Counted from the first letter of the stretch, positions 1 through 6,215 are shown. The stretch: DNA of 10,396 bases from Euryarchaeota archaeon UBA486 (GCA_002497765.1 DAET01000021.1:1-10396); one strand, 5' to 3'. The notes: generated by a model not told the origin, from the sequence alone. Numbers and translations are program-made.

Positions 1-2
1 CC

Positions 3-158
3 CCAGCGTCCACTTTGCCTCTTTTTGTTGAAGGACATGGCCGCTCTGCCACGGGCTTCCTTGGCTGCGCTCAGTCCATCCTGTTGGCCGCAACGGACAT
101 TTTGCCGCTCAACGTCAACATTCGTGCTGAGCATAATAACCGAGAACAGGAGAAATAA
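3..158 (+). CDS. 3' end of an unidentified gene (partial, starts before the window)
   Basis: Reading frame 3 is open from the window edge to a TAA at 156-158 and gives about 51 residues. The visible C-terminus contains RSATGFLGCAQSILL and then DILPLNVNIR, ending in a charged tail NNREQEK. Codon choice (GCC, GGC, CTC AAC GTC AAC) resembles the confident genes of this window. Frame 1 is also open to about 189, but its translation is rich in Ser, Arg and Cys and looks less like protein. I do not recognise the family. It runs in the same direction as the GTPase gene that starts 59 bases later, but the palindromic promoter-like element between them suggests separate transcription. Coding status rests on frame and codon use only. 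Confidence 0.42.
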   Translation, partial: PASTLPLFVEGHGRSATGFLGCAQSILLAATDILPLNVNIRAEHNNREQEK

Positions 159-174
159 TAGAGAATCATCAAAT

Positions 175-186
175 CCTATTAATAGG
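175..186 (+). promoter_or_regulatory. Perfect 12-bp palindrome overlapping the probable TATA box of the COG0523 GTPase gene
   Basis: CCTATTAATAGG equals its own reverse complement. Its centre is about 37 bases upstream of the ATG at 218, so its AT core (TATTAATA, 177-184) sits where an archaeal TATA box would give a very short leader. A dimeric repressor bound here would block TBP/TFB. Genes of this family are often zinc-repressed, so a metal-responsive operator is a reasonable inference. No known operator consensus is matched, and a 12-bp palindrome alone is expected a few times per 10 kb. Confidence 0.35.
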
Positions 187-217
187 TGAGGCGGCAGGGT
201 CGGCACAGGTCAGTATC

Positions 218-1468
218 ATGAGCGCCGCAACCATTGAACCGCAGAACCGTCTTCCCGTAACCGTCCTTTCTGGATTTCTTGGAGCTGGCAAAACCACGCT
301 TCTCAATGAAGTCTTGAACAACCGTGAGGGTCGCCGTGTGGCCGTCATCGTGAACGACATGAGTGAAGTGAACATCGATGCTGCACTCATCGAGAAGGGT
401 GGTGCTGAATTGAGTCGCACCGAGGAAAAACTCGTCGAGATGTCCAACGGCTGTATTTGCTGCACGCTCCGTGACGACCTGCTGGAAGAAGTCTCGCGTT
501 TGGCACAAGAAGGCCGATTTGACTACCTGCTCATCGAATCCACGGGCATCTCCGAACCCATTCCCGTCGCACAAACCTTCACCTTTGAGGATGAAAACGG
601 CGTGAGCCTCAGCCACGTTTCACGCCTTGATACGATGGTCACGGTCGTGGACGCCAACAGCTTCCTCAAGGACTACAACGAAGCTGAATCGCTTCAATCC
701 CGCGGTGAATCCCTCGGCGAGGAGGACAACCGCACCGTGACCGACCTGCTGATCGACCAAATTGAATTCGCTGATGTCATCATTTTGAACAAGCTTGACT
801 TGGTCAACGAAGAGCAAGCCAACGAGGTTGAAGCAATCATCACGGCCCTCAACCCCGGTGCTGAAGTCATCGCAACCACACGAAGCAAGGTCCCGCTCAA
901 CCGTGTCCTCGACACCAAGTTGTTCGACTACGAGAAGGCCGAGAGTTCCGCAGGTTGGATTCGAGAACTCCAAGGTGAGCACACTCCAGAGACCGAAGAA
1001 TTCGGCATCTCGAGTTTCACGTATCGCCAAAGCCGTCCCTTTGATGCAAGGAAGTTCGCAGACACCATCGCAGACCGCGAAAACTTCGCCGGCGTGTTGA
1101 GAGCAAAGGGCTTCTTTTGGGTGGCTGCAGACCACCGAGTGGCCTACCAGTTTGCCCAGGCAGGCGGTGTCTTGAGCGTCAACCCCGTGGGCCTTTGGTG
1201 GGCTGCGGTTGATCAGGAAGCCATGGACATTCCCGAAGAGTCCCGACCGGACAATCAGGCGGACTGGCACGATCACTACGGCGACCGAAAACAGATGCTG
1301 GTGTTTATTGGCCAAGACATGGACGAACCTGCCATTCGAAGCATGCTCGACGATTGTCTCCTCGAACTGCCCCTCGCTGAAGCCGAGTTTGAACAGTGGG
1401 AAGGTCGTGAGAATCCGTTCCCTCCGCTTGTCCTTCCCGATGAAGAATCGGCAAAAGACGAATCCTGA
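218..1468 (+). CDS. COG0523 (CobW/ZigA/YciC-type) metal-chaperone GTPase
   Basis: This is a 416-residue G3E-family P-loop GTPase. In order it shows Walker A GFLGAGKTT (19-27), the metal-binding CxCC motif GCICC (78-82), ESTGISEP (107-114), the guanine-specificity motif NKLD (191-194), and a C-terminal CobW_C domain from about 260 to 382, with KGFFW at 297-301 and GDRKQMLVFIGQDMDE at 355-370. The long conserved middle block, including LDTMVTVVDA and DLLIDQIEFAD, together with this C-terminus, is the pattern I know from the bacterial ZigA/YciC zinc-starvation subgroup rather than CobW or the nickel chaperone HypB. Family members use GTP hydrolysis in the cytoplasm to load metal, usually zinc, onto client proteins. 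Length is normal for the subgroup and all key residues are present. The ATG at 218 lies shortly before the P-loop, as expected. No zinc transporter or paralogous client is nearby. The family is certain; zinc specificity is inferred. Confidence 0.93.
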   Translation: MSAATIEPQNRLPVTVLSGFLGAGKTTLLNEVLNNREGRRVAVIVNDMSEVNIDAALIEKGGAELSRTEEKLVEMSNGCICCTLRDDLLEEVSRLAQEGRFDYLLIESTGISEPIPVAQTFTFEDENGVSLSHVSRLDTMVTVVDANSFLKDYNEAESLQSRGESLGEEDNRTVTDLLIDQIEFADVIILNKLDLVNEEQANEVEAIITALNPGAEVIATTRSKVPLNRVLDTKLFDYEKAESSAGWIRELQGEHTPETEEFGISSFTYRQSRPFDARKFADTIADRENFAGVLRAKGFFWVAADHRVAYQFAQAGGVLSVNPVGLWWAAVDQEAMDIPEESRPDNQADWHDHYGDRKQMLVFIGQDMDEPAIRSMLDDCLLELPLAEAEFEQWEGRENPFPPLVLPDEESAKDES

Positions 1469-1526
1469 CCTCATCAACGGCGTTCCCCTACGTTCAATCC
1501 AGCCCGCTGGTCTCTGATTCCACTCT

Positions 1527-1538
1527 GCCTTTTTCTTT
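1527..1538 (+). terminator. T-rich terminator-like tract after the GTPase gene
   Basis: The sequence GCCTTTTTCTTT lies about 60 bases past the GTPase stop, in the 86-base gap before the convergent esterase gene. Archaeal RNA polymerase terminates at T-rich tracts on the non-template strand without needing a hairpin. The match is by composition and position only. Confidence 0.35.
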
Positions 1539-1554
1539 GAGAGTCGTAGCCGCA

Positions 1555-2502
1555 TCATCCTTCGATGGAGAACTGGCTGAGAAATTCCCAAAGCATCTGC
1601 GTGGTGGGGATGCTGTTCGGCGTCCCCCCCTGGTAGGCGTTGTGCCCCGCGAGGTGCAGGCTCATCAATCGCACTTCAGCGCCCGATTCGCATTCGTCAT
1701 AGCCGCGTATGTCGTAGTTTTGGCCGACCTCCAAGAGTTCGTGAACTGCACCACTGCATCCGTTGAGGTCCGCCCAGTATTCCATGTTTTGAACAGCACC
1801 TCGATTGAAACCAGCACCCGGGTTGCCAATTGCAATCGTGGTGATGGCGGTGTTGTCCAGGTACTGCACGACGGGGTCGAGCACGCCATGAACTTCCATG
1901 AAGGGAATGGGGGCCAAGTAGGTCGCAGGCGCCTCCTTCATCAGGTAGCCTGACATGCAACCCGCCGATGAGAGGACGGACTGCGTTTCAACGGCAAAGC
2001 GTTGGGTCATCATGCACCCGTTGGACCAACCCGTCATGTGAATCCGGTTCGTGTCAACGGGGTGCGCTTCGATCGTGGTGTTGATGATCGTCATCAAGTA
2101 GCCCATGTCGTCGTAGTCGTTGCGAAGGCCGTCGATGTCAATGTCCCAGTTTCGCTCCCCGTGGGCTTGGGGGTAAGCAACGATGAATCCCTGTGCCTCA
2201 GCGAGCTGTGCGAATCCCGACATGTTGTACTGCAGGCTGTTGGTGCCACCTCCACCGTGGAGGTCAAGCACCATTGGTACCGTTTCTCCAGCTGGAAGTT
2301 GTTCCGGAACCAGCAGCATCCAGCAACGCTCAACCTCGGCAATTTCCGTGCAGTGCGTGGTGAGGCTCGCTTGTTGTTCGCCATCCAATGGCGACGAGCC
2401 GTCTTCGGATGCCTCCTCTATGTTCTGAGACAAGCAGCCTGAGAGGTTGCCCAACATGAGGGTCGTCAGGACAGCGAAGACCAGCGTGTTGGTTTTCTTC
2501 AC
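1555..2502 (-). CDS. Exported lipoprotein esterase, polyhydroxybutyrate depolymerase/LpqC-like alpha/beta hydrolase
   Basis: The 315-residue protein starts with a lipoprotein signal peptide (KK, a hydrophobic run at 7-20, lipobox LSGC with Cys23), then an acidic linker (24-45), so it should be anchored outside the cytoplasmic membrane. The hydrolase domain has the oxyanion-hole HGGGG (82-86), the nucleophile elbow GWSNG (158-162, Ser160), HGVLDPVVQY with Asp209, and AGH with His287, completing a Ser-Asp-His triad. This arrangement is typical of COG3509 (PHB depolymerase, LpqC, feruloyl esterases). Six further cysteines may form disulfides. The substrate could be a short polyester, an acetylated polysaccharide or another ester; the sequence does not decide. 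Start: an in-frame TGA lies just upstream (2509-2511), so the GTG at 2502 is the first possible start; it keeps the signal peptide and has a good ribosome-binding site. It is the last gene of a three-gene operon, 35 bases behind its neighbour. Confidence 0.88.
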   Translation of the reverse strand: MKKTNTLVFAVLTTLMLGNLSGCLSQNIEEASEDGSSPLDGEQQASLTTHCTEIAEVERCWMLLVPEQLPAGETVPMVLDLHGGGGTNSLQYNMSGFAQLAEAQGFIVAYPQAHGERNWDIDIDGLRNDYDDMGYLMTIINTTIEAHPVDTNRIHMTGWSNGCMMTQRFAVETQSVLSSAGCMSGYLMKEAPATYLAPIPFMEVHGVLDPVVQYLDNTAITTIAIGNPGAGFNRGAVQNMEYWADLNGCSGAVHELLEVGQNYDIRGYDECESGAEVRLMSLHLAGHNAYQGGTPNSIPTTQMLWEFLSQFSIEG

Positions 2503-2507
2503 CGGTG

Positions 2508-2517
2508 CTCACCCCTT
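2508..2517 (-). promoter_or_regulatory. Ribosome-binding site that fixes the GTG start of the esterase
   Basis: On the minus strand the sequence is AAGGGGTGAG, a close match to the complement of the 16S rRNA 3' end. It lies 5 bases before the GTG at 2502. It supports a GTG start that might otherwise be passed over for an internal ATG lacking the signal peptide. Confidence 0.6.
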
Positions 2518-2537
2518 GCATCCTTCACGGTGGACGG

Positions 2538-3248
2538 TCACTCCAGTTTCTCTGCGTTGGCTTTGAAGGCGACCACCGTGACGTCAATTTGGACGGTTTC
2601 GTCGTCATCGTCGTCTTGCGTGGGGACCTGTGAGCGCTGGACGTCCACCTGCACGTTGACGCTCAGGTCCCCGACGCCGAAGCCGTCCTCGACCCACTCG
2701 TCAACCGCCACCACGGCGTTGTGGCCCATGCGTTCGTAGGTTTCCCCGTTGTAGTTGGGGTAGACTTGGAGCACCAGGTCGATGTCTTCGCATGAGGTGG
2801 AACCCCCGTTGAGCGTGTTGTTATCGTCGGTCCATTGGGCGGGATAGGACGTTTGGGTGATGCTGGCTTGAACGGAATCGCACGGGTCGTCCAGAATCGC
2901 TTGGTTGGTCTCCGAATAGGAAATTTTGACCTCGACCAACCCAATACGGTAGCCGTCTGAAAACGAACTCAAATCAACGGTGAATTCGAGGTCTTCCTCT
3001 CCGCCATCGGGGAGCAACACCGTTTCGCTGAGGGTGGTGGTTTCTTCGGTGAACGAAAGACGCCAGTTGTCCTCAAACCGCACTTCGTCGTGGAGGTAGG
3101 AATCTTTGATGGCCAAGGAGTAGAAGATTTTGGCCGTGACCAGCATCAACACGAGAGCGTAGATGCCCATGGCGGTACGGGTTTCCCGGTCGCGGAAGAA
3201 GACCGACACTTGGTTGCCTTCCTCGTACACTTCATTCTCCTCCGACAT
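2538..3248 (-). CDS. Single-pass membrane protein with acidic ectodomain, unknown function
   Basis: The 236-residue product is not recognised. It has a charged cytoplasmic N-terminus (1-26, with RDRETR at 19-24), one membrane segment (about 27-46) and a roughly 190-residue ectodomain that alternates short hydrophobic and polar stretches, as beta-sandwich domains do. Two ectodomain cysteines (Cys123, Cys153) could form a disulfide. Residues 212-216 are five consecutive aspartates, a possible calcium-binding or flexible segment. Overall it is very acidic, like other extracellular proteins of this genome. The ATG at 3248 is only 4 bases after the stop of the upstream membrane-protein gene, and the ribosome-binding site overlaps that stop, so translation is probably coupled and the two proteins may form a complex. 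The esterase gene follows 35 bases later. The coding call is firm; the function is unknown. Confidence 0.8.
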   Translation of the reverse strand: MSEENEVYEEGNQVSVFFRDRETRTAMGIYALVLMLVTAKIFYSLAIKDSYLHDEVRFEDNWRLSFTEETTTLSETVLLPDGGEEDLEFTVDLSSFSDGYRIGLVEVKISYSETNQAILDDPCDSVQASITQTSYPAQWTDDNNTLNGGSTSCEDIDLVLQVYPNYNGETYERMGHNAVVAVDEWVEDGFGVGDLSVNVQVDVQRSQVPTQDDDDDETVQIDVTVVAFKANAEKLE

Positions 3249-3250
3249 GG

Positions 3251-3259
3251 CCTCACCCC
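3251..3259 (-). promoter_or_regulatory. Ribosome-binding site overlapping the stop of the upstream gene
   Basis: Minus-strand GGGGTGAGG precedes the ATG at 3248 with the GGTGA core 4 bases away. The TGA inside it is the stop codon (3253-3255) of the upstream membrane-protein gene. This arrangement indicates translational coupling of the two genes. Confidence 0.6.
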
Positions 3260-4566
3260 AGTCCTATAGCGCCGTGCAACACCGAGAGCAGCAACGCAAA
3301 CACAAACAGAACAATGAGGCTGAAACTCAATGACGGCGTGGCGTCGTTGGCGGGTTCAACCGGCCTGATTTCACCGATGGTCTTGAGGTAGTCCACGGTT
3401 CTGTTTTTGTTCCTTAGAAATTGTTCCATGATCTGGTGTTCCCAGCCGATGGCTGCGGCGATACCAATCGCGAGGAACGCCGAGGTGAGCAGTTCACCGA
3501 TGGGGATGATGGACTGCAACATCTCGATGATGGTGGAGGACACGATGACCACCAGCACGAGCACCATGGCCTTGGCATAGCGTCCGTTCTTCCCCGTCTT
3601 CACATCGAGGAGGTTGAAATTCAACATCAGGTACATCAGCACGATAGGCTGAATGAGGAAGGCCGTCAGAATGTTGGTGAAGGTGTTGTAGATGGTCCAC
3701 GATTCGGGCAACTCTTGGCAGGTGGCGTAGATGCAGTCCTCGAGCACATCAACCACGCTCAAATCCACGATGAAACTGATGATGCCGATGAAGAAAAAGC
3801 CGAACACAATGCCGCTGAGGACGCTGAATCCATGCCGTGCAACGCGCCACCCTTCCAGGACAAACATCGTGAGGAGTGCTGCGACGCTGACCCCCATGAT
3901 GAGCGACTGGCGGACGAAGAACAGCATGGGGTTCTTGTCGGGCGGAATGCCGCTCACCCAACCGGGGATGGTGAATTTCTCCATGACGGTGATCCACAAG
4001 AGCCAGTCTGAGAACAACCACGCCATCGTCGCAAGGATCAGCAAACCGCTGGCCGCCGAGAGGCCTCGTGCATGTTCGTGCTTGTGCACCAGTTCCTTCA
4101 CCGAGAATCGAACGTAGACAAAGCCCCAGACCACGGTAGGGAAGAACCAGAAGGCGTATCGGATGACATGGGTCTCGTACGGGATGAAAATAATCAGGCC
4201 CGTGACGATAAAACTCCACGTCAACACCACGGCAGCCACCACCTGTTCAGCGTGTTTGCGTTGGACGAACGGGTAGGGAAAGAACAGACAGGCGGAACAG
4301 GCCATGCCGATAGAGATGGTGTGGGCAATGTCCACCAGCGAGCCGAAGAACGAATGAGCAAACGACCCGACGGTGAAGAATCCAGCGATGTAGGCCGTTG
4401 TCATCAGCATGCCGTGGAAGAGCAGAAAACAGCCGAGTAATTTGGCGGCCAAGAGCTCGCTCCAACTGTTGTTCTTCGTGCGGTAAGCAAGCAGCAAGGT
4501 GATGATGCCCAAAATGGTGTTGACCATTCCTGAGATGGCGCGGAGCGATTGGAAGTCTGCCGCCAT
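3253..4566 (-). CDS. Polytopic integral membrane protein (about 12 segments), unknown function
   Basis: With the ATG at 4566 the product has 437 residues and about twelve hydrophobic segments: 11-28, 40-64, 76-98, 108-128, 136-153, 172-195, 213-237, 247-268, 296-317, 331-351, 357-377 and 412-432. The loop at 269-295 carries Cys278 and Cys283, possibly a disulfide on the outer face. A polar stretch (378-411) separates the last segment from the rest. The helices at about 300-377 loosely recall the membrane-sensor regions found before histidine kinases, but no kinase, HAMP or other signalling domain is present, and no transporter motif is recognisable. The reading frame extends upstream to 4647, but a TATA box (4596-4602) lies inside that extension and points to 4566. 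It is the first gene of the operon with the ectodomain protein and the esterase. A sensor, a scaffold or a transporter are all possible. Confidence 0.78.
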   Translation of the reverse strand: MAADFQSLRAISGMVNTILGIITLLLAYRTKNNSWSELLAAKLLGCFLLFHGMLMTTAYIAGFFTVGSFAHSFFGSLVDIAHTISIGMACSACLFFPYPFVQRKHAEQVVAAVVLTWSFIVTGLIIFIPYETHVIRYAFWFFPTVVWGFVYVRFSVKELVHKHEHARGLSAASGLLILATMAWLFSDWLLWITVMEKFTIPGWVSGIPPDKNPMLFFVRQSLIMGVSVAALLTMFVLEGWRVARHGFSVLSGIVFGFFFIGIISFIVDLSVVDVLEDCIYATCQELPESWTIYNTFTNILTAFLIQPIVLMYLMLNFNLLDVKTGKNGRYAKAMVLVLVVIVSSTIIEMLQSIIPIGELLTSAFLAIGIAAAIGWEHQIMEQFLRNKNRTVDYLKTIGEIRPVEPANDATPSLSFSLIVLFVFALLLSVLHGAIGLG

Positions 4567-4699
4567 GCCCTTCGCTTTTGATGACAAATGGACCGTATAA
4601 AATCCTATTCCGGCAGGGCGAAGTCCTTCTTGCCAAACACAGCACATGACGTCCCCGATTTGGATGAAAGTTCATTGACCATGGTTGTGATGGAAGTGC
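4567..4699. other. Divergent intergenic region between the membrane operon and the small membrane protein gene
   Basis: This 133-base gap holds the minus-strand TATA box (4596-4602). I see no convincing TATA box for the + strand gene at the expected position near 4670. A weak ribosome-binding-like GGAAGTG lies at 4692-4698, just before the ATG at 4700. Confidence 0.5.
4596..4602 (-). promoter_or_regulatory. TATA box of the three-gene membrane/esterase operon
   Basis: On the minus strand TTTTATA is preceded by the purine-rich GAATAGGA, a plausible TFB-recognition element. Its centre is about 33 bases before the ATG at 4566, placing transcription start within about 10 bases of that ATG, which means a leaderless or nearly leaderless mRNA. 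No ribosome-binding site is seen before 4566, in agreement. Confidence 0.55.
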
Positions 4700-5236
4700 A
4701 TGGACCTCTCAACCGCTGCGCAATGGGCAGAAATCATTGGGTTGGTGACCATTCTTGGTGCCGCCATTTATTCGTACTTCCAAATCAACGAGATGAAGAA
4801 AGTGAGGGAAGGCGCTGCCTCTCTCTCACTGGCAGAATTGTTGCAGTCCGCTGATTTTGCTGCAGGCATCATCCAAGTCATCGAGCAGCCCGACGACCTC
4901 GATAACTGGGAGAAATTCAAGGAATATCACGGTGACCGCTGGCCTCAGGCCTTCTCCATCATGACCACGTGGGAGAGCCTCGGTGCTGTTGTGCATCGAG
5001 GTGACATTAATTTCCATCTTGTCTACGATTTCTTTTCGGGTATTGTTCAGCAACACCATGAAAAATGCCAGCCGCTGATCCTCTCGCAGCGTGAATCCGG
5101 TGGCGATACTCGATTTGAGTGGTTCACCTGGCTGGCAGAGCGCTTTGGAGAGTACGAAGACAACGAACAGGCGCCCTTGGCGGCTCATCTTCAGTACAAG
5201 GACTGGCGCCCACCGCGAAAGACCGAACGGCTTTGA
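4700..5236 (+). CDS. Small membrane-anchored protein, family copy 1 (divergent)
   Basis: This 178-residue protein has one N-terminal membrane segment (about 9-28), then a soluble, probably helical cytoplasmic domain. It resembles in build the widespread marine one-pass proteins that begin with AIGEIVG-like segments (DUF4760-like), although I cannot assign a Pfam family from sequence alone. It is the most diverged of three related proteins in the window. Shared blocks are TAAQWAEIIG at the N-terminus, GDINFHLVYDFF (101-112), matching LSLDLVEDFC and LSFDIVYSFY of the other copies, and FEWFTWLAERF (139-149) with a tail ending KDWRPP, matching the third copy's KGWTP. It lacks the NPLV-x-RGF and LTRE-x-KDA blocks of the other two. 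The second copy follows in the same direction after 69 bases. Function is unknown. Confidence 0.75.
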   Translation: MDLSTAAQWAEIIGLVTILGAAIYSYFQINEMKKVREGAASLSLAELLQSADFAAGIIQVIEQPDDLDNWEKFKEYHGDRWPQAFSIMTTWESLGAVVHRGDINFHLVYDFFSGIVQQHHEKCQPLILSQRESGGDTRFEWFTWLAERFGEYEDNEQAPLAAHLQYKDWRPPRKTERL

Positions 5237-5266
5237 ATCACGTTGGATGCCGTGTCCGTGGTTGAG

Positions 5267-5277
5267 GGATAATCTAC
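5267..5277 (+). promoter_or_regulatory. Possible TATA box for family copy 2
   Basis: GGATAATCTAC is centred about 34 bases before the ATG at 5306, which has no ribosome-binding site. The spacing suits a short-leader transcript. The match to a TATA consensus is only fair. Confidence 0.3.
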
Positions 5278-5305
5278 ATGAAGAGGTCGTGGCCCATCCA
5301 GCAGC

Positions 5306-5809
5306 ATGGACATCGAGACCGCCGCCAACATCGGCGAGGCCGTCAGCGGTATCGCCATCCTGTTTACCCTCCTGTTCAGTCTTCGCCAAATGAAGCACTG
5401 GAACGAAAACCGACGCTATGAGATCGGTCGGGATTTGGCGGCTCACATGAACAACCCGCTGGTTCACCGTGGATTTTCCATCAGCACTGTCAAACTCCAC
5501 GACGAGTTGACACCGCAGGAATTGGCGGCGTTGACCAGGGAAGAAAAAGACGCCATGAACGCCCTGATGATCGGTATGAACAACATCGGCGTGCTGGCCA
5601 AAAACGGACACCTGTCCCTCGACCTGGTCGAGGATTTCTGTGGCGTCTACGTGCGCATGTTCGCCAGTCGCTGGCGAAGGGTCATCCACATTTTCATGAT
5701 GGTCAACGTTGAGAAAACCGATGAGGGTGAGGATTCAATTTGGGGCGGTCTGTTCTGGTTGCTCGACCACCTCGAGGCCAAAGGGAGCGGCGGGACAAAA
5801 CTCGTTTGA
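5306..5809 (+). CDS. Small membrane-anchored protein, family copy 2
   Basis: This 167-residue protein is clearly paralogous to the gene at 9031-9576. Both begin M-(D/N)-x-ETAAN-x-GEA-x-SG, have one membrane segment (about 11-27) ending LRQ, and then share NRRYEI (35-40), NPLV-x-RGF (50-57), LTRE-x-KDA-x-NA (76-86), a CGVYVRMF/KPYLSLIG region (112-119) and WLLD-x-LEA (151-158). The alignment needs no gap over the first 120 or so residues. The soluble part should lie in the cytoplasm, following a short hydrophobic anchor flanked on the inside by Arg/Lys. Compared with copies 1 and 3, its C-terminus is short and lacks the tail with the K-x-W motif. It converges with the small Gly/Tyr-rich gene, and only 14 bases separate the two stop codons. 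Function is unknown; the gene call is firm because of the conserved paralogues. Confidence 0.8.
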   Translation: MDIETAANIGEAVSGIAILFTLLFSLRQMKHWNENRRYEIGRDLAAHMNNPLVHRGFSISTVKLHDELTPQELAALTREEKDAMNALMIGMNNIGVLAKNGHLSLDLVEDFCGVYVRMFASRWRRVIHIFMMVNVEKTDEGEDSIWGGLFWLLDHLEAKGSGGTKLV

Positions 5810-5823
5810 GGCGACCGGGCGAA

Positions 5824-6102
5824 TCAGCCCCAGCCCATCAATTGGCGGAACGCCGGGGTGGCGCAGAGTTTGTCAACGTCGGCTGGGTTGAAGTAGAATC
5901 CAGCGAGGTCTGAGCGAACTTCTGCTTCGCTTTTTCCGGTCGTGCCGATCATGCTGATGATTCGTCCGTAAGCACCGCCACCACCGTAGGATGCGCCGGC
6001 ATACCCCGCATCGGGTTGACCGAAACTGTAGGATTGTTGTGGCGCAGAGCCACCACCAAACAAACTGCTCAAGAGGCGTTGGAGGAAACTCACGGTGATC
6101 AT
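5824..6102 (-). CDS. Small Gly/Tyr/Ser-rich low-complexity protein, unknown function
   Basis: This 92-residue protein has three parts: an amphipathic start (FLQRLLSSLFGG, 6-17), a low-complexity middle (about 17-46) made of Gly, Ala, Ser, Gln and Tyr with repeated Y-G/A-G units such as GYAGASYGGGGAYG, and a folded-looking C-terminus (50-92) with SEAEVRSDLAGFYFNPADVD and RQLMGWG. The middle resembles flexible, aromatic-rich segments that mediate weak multivalent contacts; this is a compositional comparison, not homology. It follows the primase-like gene on the same strand after a 124-base gap that contains two strong inverted repeats. The ATG at 6102 lies 6 bases after the hairpin and has no strong ribosome-binding site (GAG only). 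It could be a small membrane-surface or nucleoid-associated protein, but nothing in the sequence settles this. Confidence 0.6.
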   Translation of the reverse strand: MITVSFLQRLLSSLFGGGSAPQQSYSFGQPDAGYAGASYGGGGAYGRIISMIGTTGKSEAEVRSDLAGFYFNPADVDKLCATPAFRQLMGWG

Positions 6103-6108
6103 CTCAAT

Positions 6109-6137
6109 GACTGCGGGGCTGCCCGGGCCCCGCAGTC
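6109..6137. repeat. 11-bp perfect inverted repeat (strong GC hairpin) just upstream of the small protein gene
   Basis: The arms GACTGCGGGGC (6109-6119) and GCCCCGCAGTC (6127-6137) are exact reverse complements around a 7-base loop. If transcribed from the minus strand, the hairpin would end 6 bases before the ATG at 6102, close enough to affect ribosome access. It is not followed by a T-run on the minus strand, so it does not look like an intrinsic terminator for the primase-like gene. Confidence 0.6.
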
Positions 6138-6148
6138 GGTTGGTGTCC

Positions 6149-6164
6149 CCACCGCATGCGGTGG
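6149..6164. repeat. 16-bp perfect palindrome upstream of the small protein gene
   Basis: CCACCGCATGCGGTGG reads the same on both strands. With no loop it is better suited to binding a dimeric protein on DNA than to forming an RNA hairpin, though a shorter stem with a GCATGC core loop is possible. A perfect 16-bp palindrome is expected only about 0.15 times by chance in a 10 kb window of even composition. Confidence 0.55.
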
Positions 6165-6215
6165 CAGGTCATCGCATTTCTGCTCGCTTGGGCAAAGGGA
6201 GTGTTATGTTGACGG

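Noticed and set aside
620..1591. Long minus-strand open frame (about 323 codons) opposite the GTPase gene
   Set aside because: It lies antisense to a gene with unmistakable family motifs, and its translation has no coherent domain; it is an antisense shadow.
3421..4011. Plus-strand open frame of about 196 codons inside the 12-pass membrane protein gene
   Set aside because: The translation is His/Glu/Asp-rich, the usual antisense image of a hydrophobic protein; the minus-strand frame gives regular membrane helices.
171..4610. AAATCCTATT occurring in both the GTPase promoter (171-180) and the divergent region (4600-4609)
   Set aside because: Dozens of 10-base matches are expected by chance in a window this size, and the surrounding bases differ; not evidence of a shared regulator on its own.
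4567..4647. 27-residue N-terminal extension of the membrane protein (start at 4647)
   Set aside because: A TATA box lies within it (4596-4602) at the right distance for the ATG at 4566, and no ribosome-binding site supports 4647.
4826..5689. Minus-strand open frame of about 287 codons across family copies 1 and 2
   Set aside because: It overlaps two paralogous, conserved + strand genes, and its His/Gln/Asp-rich translation is typical of an antisense frame.
6109..6137. Rho-independent terminator for the primase-like gene
   Set aside because: The hairpin is strong, but on the minus strand it is followed by CATTGAG rather than a T-run.
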